A DNA stretch of 64,000 nt, taken from Rhodococcus zopfii NBRC 100606 = JCM 9919 (GTDB taxonomy: Bacteria; Actinomycetota; Actinomycetes; Mycobacteriales; Mycobacteriaceae). Location: the NCBI RefSeq assembly GCF_001895025.1, contig NZ_BCXI01000015.1:1-64000 (forward strand), given 5' to 3'. The translations under genes and the position numbers were made by a program. Shown here piece by piece: positions 17,472 through 23,964 of the stretch (the first letter of the stretch is position 1; each line of letters opens with the position of its first letter). The notes below the pieces were generated by a model that worked only from the letters and a program-made list of their open reading frames with translations, did not search any database and was not told where the DNA came from.

Positions 17472-17529
17472 CTAACCGCCTATTGACGATGACCGGGTAC
17501 ATAACTAACGTAGCCCTTATACCGGTTAG
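17472..17529. promoter_or_regulatory. Candidate operator pair in the ABATE/SRPBCC divergent gap
   Basis: CTAACCG (17472-17478) and CGGTTAG (17523-17529) form an inverted pair 44 bp apart, with a further CTAACG at 17505-17510. A TTGACG at 17483-17488 with TAACGT 17 bp on is a possible rightward promoter. Short repeats like these can occur by chance. Confidence 0.35.
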
Positions 17530-17635
17530 CCACGAAGCAAGATCGAAATAGCCCCCCCGGCAATCCGGCCCGTGCCACCGCCGAGGGCAACCGGTTCTGC
17601 GTCGTGTCCCGGTGACACGAGAGGAGGCCATCGAC

Positions 17636-18055
17636 ATGGCTTCGGTAACCAGAGAGATCACGATCGCGGCCGATGCGGACCGCGCCTGGCAGGTTCTCGG
17701 CGACTTCACCGACGGACCGGTCAGGATGGCTCCCGGCTTCGTGCTCGACAGCGTCCTGAGCGAACCCGGAGTCAGGACGGTGACGTTCGCCGACGGAACG
17801 GTCCTGCGGGAACGCGAGATCACCGTGGACGGCCGCGGCAGACGACTGGTCTACGCAATCGTCGGCGGCACCGCGCCACCGGAACACGACAACGCGTCGA
17901 TCCAGGTTTCCCCGCTCACCGACGGGCGCTGCACCGTCACCTGGACACACGACGTGCTCCCCGCCGAATTCGCACCCGCCTGGGGCCGCAACATGGAACT
18001 CGTTCTCGACCTGTTCCAGAAGACACTGGAAGGCGCACAAGGCATCTCGATCTGA
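17636..18055 (+). CDS. SRPBCC family protein
   Basis: A 139-residue START/Bet v1-like protein. VTREITIAADADRAWQVLGD at the N-terminus is the usual first strand and helix, and FAPAWGRNMELVLDLFQKTL is the long C-terminal helix over the cavity. Members bind hydrophobic ligands or act as cyclases; none can be assigned here. GAGGAGG 9 nt before the ATG at 17636 decides this start over a GTG at 17612. It is divergent from the ABATE/CGNR regulator, which probably controls it. Confidence 0.82.
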   Translation: MASVTREITIAADADRAWQVLGDFTDGPVRMAPGFVLDSVLSEPGVRTVTFADGTVLREREITVDGRGRRLVYAIVGGTAPPEHDNASIQVSPLTDGRCTVTWTHDVLPAEFAPAWGRNMELVLDLFQKTLEGAQGISI

Positions 18056-18468
18056 GCGCAACGACGCTACCGGTCCGGAAGAGGAGGACCCGGCCGGCAA
18101 CCCGGGCACGGGTTCGACGTCGGGGTCGATCCGGCATCACTGAAGGGAGTATTCCGCAGGGCCGAAGCGAAGGTCGCCACCCCGCACAGGGCGCGGGACG
18201 ACAGAACCGGTAGCACGCCGGATGCCGGTGAAAACAGCCCGCAGAAATCCACATCGCCTCGTACACGCAGTGCCGGGTCCGCCGAATCGAGATGGTGACG
18301 CAGGAGTGGGCCATTGGTCGGCAGCTCGGAGGAGTTGACGTTCATCGGCACCGCGCTGCGGCGGCGCGACACAGCAAGTGGAGTAGTGCCGGCCGGGGGT
18401 TCCCGTGAGCACCGCCGCACGGCCGGCTCACCCCGAAGTAGGGGGGGCGACCCGGCCGCGGCGCGAGA
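18056..18468. other. Gene-poor stretch between SRPBCC genes
   Basis: No gene supported in 413 bp. A 117-codon minus frame (18067-18420) and a plus frame around 18314 exist, but neither has a ribosome binding site, family similarity or convincing composition. The 3' ends of two SRPBCC genes converge here; no clear terminator hairpin was found. Confidence 0.4.
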
Positions 18469-18954
18469 TCAGGAGCCGATCAGCTCGTCGATCTGGTTGA
18501 TCGCCGACGACGCGCCCTCGATCACACCCATGTCGAGTACCGTCTGGAGCGCCTCGGCGGAGGCAAAGGTGCTCACATAGGTTGCCCGCGTGCCACCTTC
18601 GTGTTCGGTGAAGGCGTAGGCGTTCTCGGAGACCGGGAGTTCCGGATTCGGATTGAAATCCAGATCGGCGAACCCATCGACGAAGGTGAAGCTCGTCGGT
18701 TCGTCGACCGTCTTGATCTGCCAGTATCCGGCGTGCTTGTCGCCTTCCGGTCCCGTCATGAAGTAGGTGACGCGGCCGCCGGGGGTGAGGTCGTGGTCGA
18801 CCACGGTCGCCGGGTAGGTCGGCGGGCCCCACACCTTCTCCAGCTGGCGCGGGTCGGCGTAGACCTGCCAGATGCGCGCGACCGGTGCGGCGAAATCGGC
18901 TGTGATGGTCAGGGTTCGGGAATCGAGATCGTGCTGAACGTCGGTGACAGGCAT
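18469..18954 (-). CDS. SRPBCC / AHSA1-like protein
   Basis: This 161-residue AHSA1-type SRPBCC protein has LTITADFAAPVARIWQVYAD near 15-34, a central KVWGPPTYPATVVDHDLTPG, and YVSTFASAEALQTVLDMGV in the C-terminal helix. VWGPP and DLTPGGR are typical of the activator-of-Hsp90-like subfamily encoded with ArsR genes. It begins 3 nt after the stop of the ArsR gene and is certainly its operon partner. The ligand is unknown; roles in detoxification are often assumed for such pairs. Confidence 0.85.
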   Translation of the reverse strand: MPVTDVQHDLDSRTLTITADFAAPVARIWQVYADPRQLEKVWGPPTYPATVVDHDLTPGGRVTYFMTGPEGDKHAGYWQIKTVDEPTSFTFVDGFADLDFNPNPELPVSENAYAFTEHEGGTRATYVSTFASAEALQTVLDMGVIEGASSAINQIDELIGS

Positions 18955-18957
18955 TTC

Positions 18958-19299
18958 TCAGCCCTCCTTGGTCGAGTCGGATGCGATGAGTTCGTCGATG
19001 CGCGCGATGCGACCGCGCCAAACCTGCTCGAGTTCGGTGAGCATGGATGCCACCGACCGCACCGCCGCCACGTCGCCACTGGCCAACTGTTCCCGGCCGC
19101 TGCGACGCTTGGTCAGCAGGCCGGACTTCTCCAATACCGCGACGTGCTTCTGGACAGCGGCGAAGCTCATGTCGTAGTTCGCCGCGAGCGCGGAGACCGA
19201 GTGCTCTCCGGCCAGCACCCTGCGCAGGATGTCGCGTCGGGTCCGGTCGGACAGCGCGTGGAACAGGGCATCGGCCCGGTCCTCGTCGTCTCCGCTCAC
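18958..19299 (-). CDS. ArsR family transcriptional regulator
   Basis: A 113-residue winged-helix repressor. It has ADALFHALSDRTRRDILRRV, then SVSALAANYDMSFAAVQKHV as the recognition helix, and VLEKSGLLTKRRSGREQ as the wing. No metal-binding Cys pair is present, so it belongs to the non-metal subgroup paired with SRPBCC proteins. A TTG at 19314 gives a longer frame but lies inside the perfect operator palindrome (19310-19327). The GTG at 19297-19299 is preferred, giving a leaderless or very short leader. It is the first gene of a two-gene operon with the AHSA1-like gene. Confidence 0.83.
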   Translation of the reverse strand: MSGDDEDRADALFHALSDRTRRDILRRVLAGEHSVSALAANYDMSFAAVQKHVAVLEKSGLLTKRRSGREQLASGDVAAVRSVASMLTELEQVWRGRIARIDELIASDSTKEG

Positions 19300-19309
19300 A
19301 GGACCAATA

Positions 19310-19327
19310 TACAACCAAATGGTTGTA
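19310..19327. promoter_or_regulatory. ArsR operator palindrome
   Basis: TACAACCAaaTGGTTGTA has perfect 8-bp arms around 2 bp and ends 10 bp before the arsR GTG. ACAACCA/TGGTTGT boxes are typical of ArsR repressors in arsR-SRPBCC operons. Autoregulation is the straightforward reading. Confidence 0.8.
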
Positions 19328-19347
19328 CGTCGTCAACCCCCTCGGAT

Positions 19348-19398
19348 CGTTCTGTGTGGATTTACGTCCGCCAGGCGAACACAAATCCACACAGAACG
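19348..19398. repeat. 51-bp dispersed palindromic repeat, copy 2
   Basis: Same element as 11639-11689 but in inverse orientation: 46 of 51 bases match its reverse complement. The 15-bp outer arms are identical in both copies, and the changes cluster in the inner part of one arm. It lies 2 bp past the stop of the PPOX gene and upstream of the arsR operator, where it probably works as a terminator insulating arsR. Confidence 0.85.
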
Positions 19399-19400
19399 AA

Positions 19401-19862
19401 TCAGAATTCGAGTTCGGGCGGGAACCCGCCGGTCGCGATCGGACCCCAGCTCTCGATGTGGACGCGGATCAACGACTTGTCCTGCCGCGCCATCGCTTCG
19501 CGGTACTCGGCCCAATCGGGATGCTCCCCCGAGATGCAGCGGTAGTACTCGACGAGGCCGTCCAGCGCGTCCGGCATGTCCAGGACTTCGGCGCGCCCGC
19601 CCACCTGCACGTACGCGTCGTTCCAGTCGTCGGACAGGACACACAGCGTCACGCGCGGATTTCGCCGCGCGTTGCGGGCCTTGGCCCGCGCCGGGTAGGT
19701 GGACACCACGATGCGGCCGCCGGAGTCGACGCCACAGGTCACGGGCGACATCTGCGGAGTGCCGTCCGCGCGGACCGTGGCGAGGACCGCCCGATGTCGC
19801 GGCCGCAGGAATTCCAGTAACGCATCACGATCGACCTTGTCGGCGGTGGCGATACGAGGCAT
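19401..19862 (-). CDS. PPOX class FMN/F420-dependent oxidoreductase family protein
   Basis: A 153-residue split-barrel flavin/deazaflavin-binding protein. It has RHRAVLATVRADGTPQMSPV (23-42), VVSTYPARAKARNARRNPRV as the phosphate-binding segment, and LIRVHIESWGPIATGG near the end. It resembles the Rv1155-type PPOX proteins of actinobacteria, which bind F420 or FMN and reduce diverse substrates. Length is normal. It is transcribed leftward as a single gene, separated from arsR by the palindromic repeat. Substrate unknown. Confidence 0.82.
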   Translation of the reverse strand: MPRIATADKVDRDALLEFLRPRHRAVLATVRADGTPQMSPVTCGVDSGGRIVVSTYPARAKARNARRNPRVTLCVLSDDWNDAYVQVGGRAEVLDMPDALDGLVEYYRCISGEHPDWAEYREAMARQDKSLIRVHIESWGPIATGGFPPELEF

Positions 19863-19891
19863 GGCGAACCCTTCCGATCGGAACCGTGCGG

Positions 19892-20205
19892 ATCGAGGAA
19901 ACGCTACCTCCCCTCAGTGCCTCCCCGACGGACCTCGAGCAGGTTGAGGCGATTCTGGCGCGGCAGGGCTACGAACCCCGGACCGGCAGGGACAGCATCC
20001 GGCTGGTGAACTGCCCGTTCCATCGTTTGGCCACCGAGCACCGGTCCTGGTGTGCTCGATGAACCTTGCGCTGATCGAAGGGCTCCTCGGTGGTCTCGAT
20101 GCCGGCGACCTCGCCGCGACACTCGCCCCCGAACCGGGATTCTGCTGCGTGACCGTCGATCGAACAGCCGCCGCACCGATCCGGTGCGGCGACTCGCCGC
20201 GGTAA
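19892..20205 (+). pseudogene. Helix-turn-helix regulator C-terminal remnant
   Basis: The plus strand reads PTDLEQVEAILARQGYEPR then LVNCPFHRLATEH. After a frameshift near 20045 it reads VLVCSMNLALIEGLLGGLDA and GFCCVTVDRTA, ending at TAA 20203-20205. Together these match the C-terminal half of actinobacterial HTH regulators with the NCPFHxLAxEHxxLVCxMNLALIEG signature. The N-terminal DNA-binding part is absent and the frame is broken, so it is a relic. Confidence 0.68.
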
Positions 20206-20473
20206 CCGGGCGAACCCCTGCTTCCAGGCGAACCAGCAGCCACCCCGGCAGGACGCGGTCCCACCGTCCGGCCTCGCGACGGCCCGATACCCACTCGGTC
20301 CTGGTGAGCTGACAACCGCCACTCCGGGTGCAGCATGTCCCCTGGGCCCGTGAACGGCACGAATTCGCGTAGTCGGCTACGCGTGTGTCATCGACCGCCC
20401 GGTCGCATCCTCGAACTGTCCCACCCTGCCGTACCGCAGTTCGCCGCGGTGCCCGACATTCAGGAAGACTACG

Positions 20474-21451
20474 ATGACCGCAACCCTCCCCGCCGTCCAC
20501 AACGGCGCAGTCACCACCGCCGATCCGTCGGCGGAAACCTCACCGGCATCACACACGCTCCCCGAATCCGCTCTCGCACAATCCCCGCCGTCCTCGGGTC
20601 CGCCCGGCGCACTCGCCGACATCACCGGGTCCGGCGCGGAATCGCTCGCCGGTTACTCGGGAACACCCGCCGCTCCCGGCAGCGGCCTGCAGGAACTGTT
20701 GCGGATGAATCCGCCGGACGCCGCCGAAGCGACGTGGGGCCCCGCGCCTGCCGGACAACCGGCCCTCGAATCCGTCATACTTCCCGACGATCGCGTCCAG
20801 ATCGGCGACACGACGATCTACCCGTGGCGTGTCCACTCGTACCTGCTCATCGAGCTGACCAACGGCACGTGGGCGAGCGGCACCGGCTTTTTCATCGGTC
20901 CGCACACCGTCATCACCGCCGGGCACTGCGTGTTCGTGCGCGGCACCGGTCCCGGTTCCGGCTGGGTGCGTTCGGTGACGGTGATGCCCGGCCGCAACGG
21001 TTCGTCGCTGCCGTTCGGTTCCGTCGCAGTGAGCGGCGGGGGCCTGCGGTCGGTGCAGGGCTGGACGCAGAACGGCGACTCGAACTGGGACATCGGTGCA
21101 CTCATCCTTCCGACGAATCTCGGCGAGCAAACCGGCTGGCTGGGATTCGGCGCCTACGACGACAACACCCTCATGTCGTCGATCGCCAACATCGCCGGCT
21201 ATCCGGCCGACAAGCCGACCGGCACTCAGTGGTATCACTCACGGAGGTTGTCATCGGTTGCTGCGCAGCGGATCTCCTACGAGGTCGACACGTACGGCGG
21301 TCAGAGCGGCAGCGCTGTGTATCGACTTGTGAACGGTCAACGGCATGCCTTCGGGATCCACACCAACGGCGTCTCACCGGGAGTGCCGGTGAACTCCGGT
21401 GTCCGGATCACCGGTCCGGTCTTCGACCGCTTGAAGGCGTGGAAGGCGTGA
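20474..21451 (+). CDS. Trypsin-like serine peptidase (V8/glutamyl endopeptidase type)
   Basis: This 325-residue peptidase has an intact triad: His151 in TAGHC, Asp206 in SNWDIGAL and Ser278 in GGQSGS. The first ~100 residues are a Pro/Ala/Ser-rich extension without a hydrophobic signal peptide, so it is either cytoplasmic or exported in an unusual way. GYPADKPTGTQW and YEVDTYGGQSGSAVY resemble glutamyl-endopeptidase/V8-like S1 enzymes. The ATG at 20474 follows GGAAGACTACG. Its TGA overlaps the GTG of the next small gene (GTGA), so the two are translationally coupled and probably act together. Confidence 0.83.
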   Translation: MTATLPAVHNGAVTTADPSAETSPASHTLPESALAQSPPSSGPPGALADITGSGAESLAGYSGTPAAPGSGLQELLRMNPPDAAEATWGPAPAGQPALESVILPDDRVQIGDTTIYPWRVHSYLLIELTNGTWASGTGFFIGPHTVITAGHCVFVRGTGPGSGWVRSVTVMPGRNGSSLPFGSVAVSGGGLRSVQGWTQNGDSNWDIGALILPTNLGEQTGWLGFGAYDDNTLMSSIANIAGYPADKPTGTQWYHSRRLSSVAAQRISYEVDTYGGQSGSAVYRLVNGQRHAFGIHTNGVSPGVPVNSGVRITGPVFDRLKAWKA

Positions 21452-21708
21452 TCCGAGGCATCGTCCGCTGCGGAAGCACCCCGGTCCCGTTCGCCCGCGT
21501 CGTCGTGGTGACGGGTCCGGGGCCGATGCCGGAGATCGCGATTCTGTCGGGGCCCGACGGCAGCTTCACCGTCGGCACGCCCTATCCCGGACGGTACCTA
21601 CTGGCGGTCCACGCCGACGAGCATCGGCCCGCCCGGATCGACGTGACCCTGGCCGAGGTGTCCTCGGTCGCCGACGTTGTCGCCGTCCTCGAACCCCTCC
21701 CCACCTGA
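21448..21708 (+). CDS. Small carboxypeptidase-regulatory-like domain protein coupled to the peptidase
   Basis: This 86-residue protein starts at a GTG overlapping the peptidase stop. It reads IRGIVRCGSTPVPFARVVVV, then LSGPDGSFTVGTPYPGRYLL and a closing stretch with ARIDVTLAE. The pattern, a G.V....PV..A.V.V strand pair followed by DG.F....PG.Y.L.V, is that of the carboxypeptidase regulatory-like (transthyretin-like) beta-sandwich, here as one free domain. It may bind or chaperone the peptidase or serve as its substrate anchor. The frame shares coordinates with a longer open frame, but only this portion is protein-like. Confidence 0.68.
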   Translation: MIRGIVRCGSTPVPFARVVVVTGPGPMPEIAILSGPDGSFTVGTPYPGRYLLAVHADEHRPARIDVTLAEVSSVADVVAVLEPLPT

Positions 21709-21752
21709 AAGATATGTCGCACCGGCACTTCCGGTCGGAACGGCGCTAAACG

Positions 21753-22270
21753 TCATCGGGTCGAACCGGGCATCGGTGTCGGTGACGGCACGAGCGACAG
21801 TCCCGCGTAGATCTCGTCGAGAACCGTCGACAGCAGGGCATTCGCGGTGGTCTCCCCTTCCGGCGACAGGGTCAGGTTCGTCCAGATCACCAGCATCACA
21901 TCATTTTCCGGGTCGCACCCATGAACGAATTGAAGCCAGGCAGCTCCCCTCCGTGGGAGTACATCGCGGCATTCGGCCCGAATCGCCGATAGCTGATGCC
22001 GTACCCGTACTGCTGCCCGTCGGGCATGTCCGGGTTCTCGCCTTGCAGACTGCCGAGCCATTGCTGCCGATATCCGGGATCGAAAGACCCCGCCGGAAAC
22101 CAGTGCCCTGATCCAGGTGGCCACGTCGCCTGCCGTGGCGATCGCTCCGCCGGCTGCGGTCGAAGAGGACGAGTTCTGGTTCGTGTAGTCGAGCGGCTGA
22201 AGTGTCCCGTTCCGAGCGGCGGCCTGCATGGCGGCGGGAATTCGGTTCGTCGACCAGTGCGTAGGCCGAC
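21753..22270 (-). pseudogene. Beta-lactamase-family serine hydrolase, truncated and frameshifted
   Basis: Minus-strand fragments give LQPLDYTNQNSSSSTAAGGA and IATAGDVATWIRALVSGGVF. In a second frame they give DPGYRQQWLGSLQGENPD, YGYGISYRRFG and YSHGGELPGFNSFMG, and back in the first frame DPENDVMLVIWTNLTL to the stop at 21753. This is the C-terminal half of a class C beta-lactamase/D-Ala-D-Ala peptidase-like hydrolase (HGGELPGF corresponds to the KTG-like HxG motif). The SxxK-bearing N-terminus is missing and at least two frameshifts are present. Confidence 0.75.
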
Positions 22271-22365
22271 CCGCCGCGCCGCTCAGGCTCGAGGGGCCGG
22301 TCGGGGTGAATCGCGGGAACCGACGGAGCCGTGCTTGCATGGAGCAAACGCAGGAGGAGCCGCCG

Positions 22366-23136
22366 ATGAGTTATTTCGAACGAACCGGACCGAACACGTA
22401 CCGGGCCACGCATCATGTCGGCGGCGCGTGGGCAACGAACGAACAGCACATCGCACCGGCACTGGGCCTGATGACGCACGCCGTCGAACTCGACCGCGAC
22501 GACCGCCGCGACGACCGGCTCGCCGTCGGCCGGCTCTCCTACGACATTCTCGGCACGATCCCCATCGACGAGGTCGAGGTGCGGGTGGCGGTGCTACGTC
22601 CCGGACGCACCATCGAACTCGTCGAGGCAGTCCTCGCGCACGACGACCGCGCCGCCGTGCGCCTGCGCGCCTGGCTGATGCAGACCCGCCCGACCGCCGT
22701 ACTCGAGGGAACATCGCTCGCGCGGATCGCCCCGCCCGAGGAGATGGAGGAGTGGGATCCGACGTCGGTGTGGCCCGGGGGTTTCATCGAGTCCGCGCAG
22801 GTCCGCCGCCGTCAGATGGAGCCGGGCCGGGCGTCGTACTGGGTGCGCACCCCGCTCCCGCTGGTCGCCGGCGAGGACGTCAGCGCGGTCGCCGGAGCCG
22901 CGGGCCTGCTCGACATCGCCAACGGCATGACGGTGCGCGCCCATCCGAAAGACATCGCGTTCCCGAACGTCGACCTGACCGCGCACTTCTTCGCCGAGCC
23001 GCGCGGCGAGTGGCTCGGGTTCGACACCACGGTCTCGTTCGGGGCGACCGGTCTCGGTCTGACGAGCAGCGTCATCCACGACGTCCACGGCCCGATCGGC
23101 ACCGCCTCGCAGGTCCTCACCGTGCGCCCGTCCTGA
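22366..23136 (+). CDS. Acyl-CoA thioesterase family protein (double hotdog)
   Basis: A 256-residue TesB-like thioesterase with two hotdog repeats. It has GGAWATNEQHIAPALGLMTH near 20-39, RLSYDILGTIPIDEVEV in the first repeat, and FPNVDLTAHFFAEPRGEWLG and GATGLGLTSSVIHDVHGPIG in the second. It likely hydrolyses acyl-CoAs. AGGAGGAGCCGCCG precedes the ATG at 22366, deciding against upstream in-frame ATGs. The next gene, a single-hotdog protein, starts 43 bp downstream on the same strand, so the two may form an acyl-CoA hydrolysing unit. Confidence 0.8.
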   Translation: MSYFERTGPNTYRATHHVGGAWATNEQHIAPALGLMTHAVELDRDDRRDDRLAVGRLSYDILGTIPIDEVEVRVAVLRPGRTIELVEAVLAHDDRAAVRLRAWLMQTRPTAVLEGTSLARIAPPEEMEEWDPTSVWPGGFIESAQVRRRQMEPGRASYWVRTPLPLVAGEDVSAVAGAAGLLDIANGMTVRAHPKDIAFPNVDLTAHFFAEPRGEWLGFDTTVSFGATGLGLTSSVIHDVHGPIGTASQVLTVRPS

Positions 23137-23179
23137 CCTGCCCGGACCGGGATCCCCCACGCTGGGTACTGTCCGAAGC

Positions 23180-23605
23180 ATGCCTCGCGTCGCCGTCACC
23201 CTGCAGAACAACGCGCCCCGGGACGCGCCGGACCACATCCGCCGGCACGTGCCGCACTACTGCGCGCTCGAGACGGCGACACGAGTGTGGAACCGCGTGA
23301 TGGCCGACGCGCTCGACGGGACCTTCGATCCGATCACGGACATCGCCGTCGTCAACGTGAACAGCAACTTCTCCAGCGAACTGTTCACCGAGGAGGCCAT
23401 GGTCGTCGTCGAGGTGGCGAAGATCGGCACCACCTCGGTGACGCTGGGGGTGGGGATCGAACAGGGCGGGATTCGCGCGGCGGACATGTCGGTGACACTC
23501 GTGCAGGTCGGTGACGGTCGCACCGTCTCACGGCCGTGGTCGCCGGAGCAGATCGCGTCGCTCGAGGCGCTGCGCAGTCCCGCCGCGCTCGCCGACCAGG
23601 CGTGA
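23180..23605 (+). CDS. Hotdog-fold thioesterase family protein
   Basis: The 141-residue protein resembles 4HBT-type thioesterases: VVNVNSNFSSELFTEEAMVV, then VEVAKIGTTSVTLGVGIEQG and ADMSVTLVQVGDGR. VEVxKIGxxSVTxG is the usual central hotdog strand pair. The catalytic Asp/Glu of classical members is not obvious; Glu in the FSSELFTEE stretch is a candidate. It probably belongs with the thioesterase at 22366. The epimerase remnant follows on the opposite strand. Confidence 0.75.
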   Translation: MPRVAVTLQNNAPRDAPDHIRRHVPHYCALETATRVWNRVMADALDGTFDPITDIAVVNVNSNFSSELFTEEAMVVVEVAKIGTTSVTLGVGIEQGGIRAADMSVTLVQVGDGRTVSRPWSPEQIASLEALRSPAALADQA

Positions 23606-23642
23606 GGGAAAGGCGAAGTGCGCGAACCGAAGTGAACCCAGG

Positions 23643-23849
23643 TCAGGACAGACCGTCCCGGAAACCCTGACGCCACGACGGATAACGCAACTCCCAGCCG
23701 AGCTCGCGCTTGGCCTTGGCGTTGGAGAACCCCCGCCCCTCGGTCATCATCGTCACCGCCACCTCCCCCGCCAGCAGCCCTCTCGCCACGAGGCGCGGCA
23801 CCAGCCGCTGCCCGAGCACCCCGGATCCGCCTGCCACGAAGACCCGCAT
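23643..23849 (-). pseudogene. NAD-dependent epimerase with an in-frame internal deletion
   Basis: The 68-codon frame starts MRVFVAGGSGVLGQRLVPRL, the Rossmann glycine-rich start of an NAD(P)-dependent epimerase. Around residues 25-35 it jumps to a C-terminal EGRGFSNAKAKRELGWELRY and ends RQGFRDGLS, the typical end of these enzymes. About 230 residues, including the YxxxK active site, are missing. The frame is open and could make a short product, but it cannot be an active epimerase. Confidence 0.75.
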
Positions 23850-23964
23850 GACCATCACCTTCTCGAATCGGATTCGTCTTCGTGGAGGTGACGTTTCGGC
23901 TCGGCGATGTGTGACGTGAACGCGCGTGCTTGCGGCCACAATGGTGCTGGATGTGGAGGTGGCG

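Noticed and set aside
18067-18420. 117-codon minus-strand frame as a possible gene
   Set aside because: No ribosome binding site, no recognisable family, Arg/Pro/Cys-rich as expected of a chance frame in high-GC DNA.
19300-19314. TTG at 19314 as the arsR start
   Set aside because: The codon lies in the operator palindrome; GTG at 19299 gives the usual N-terminus.
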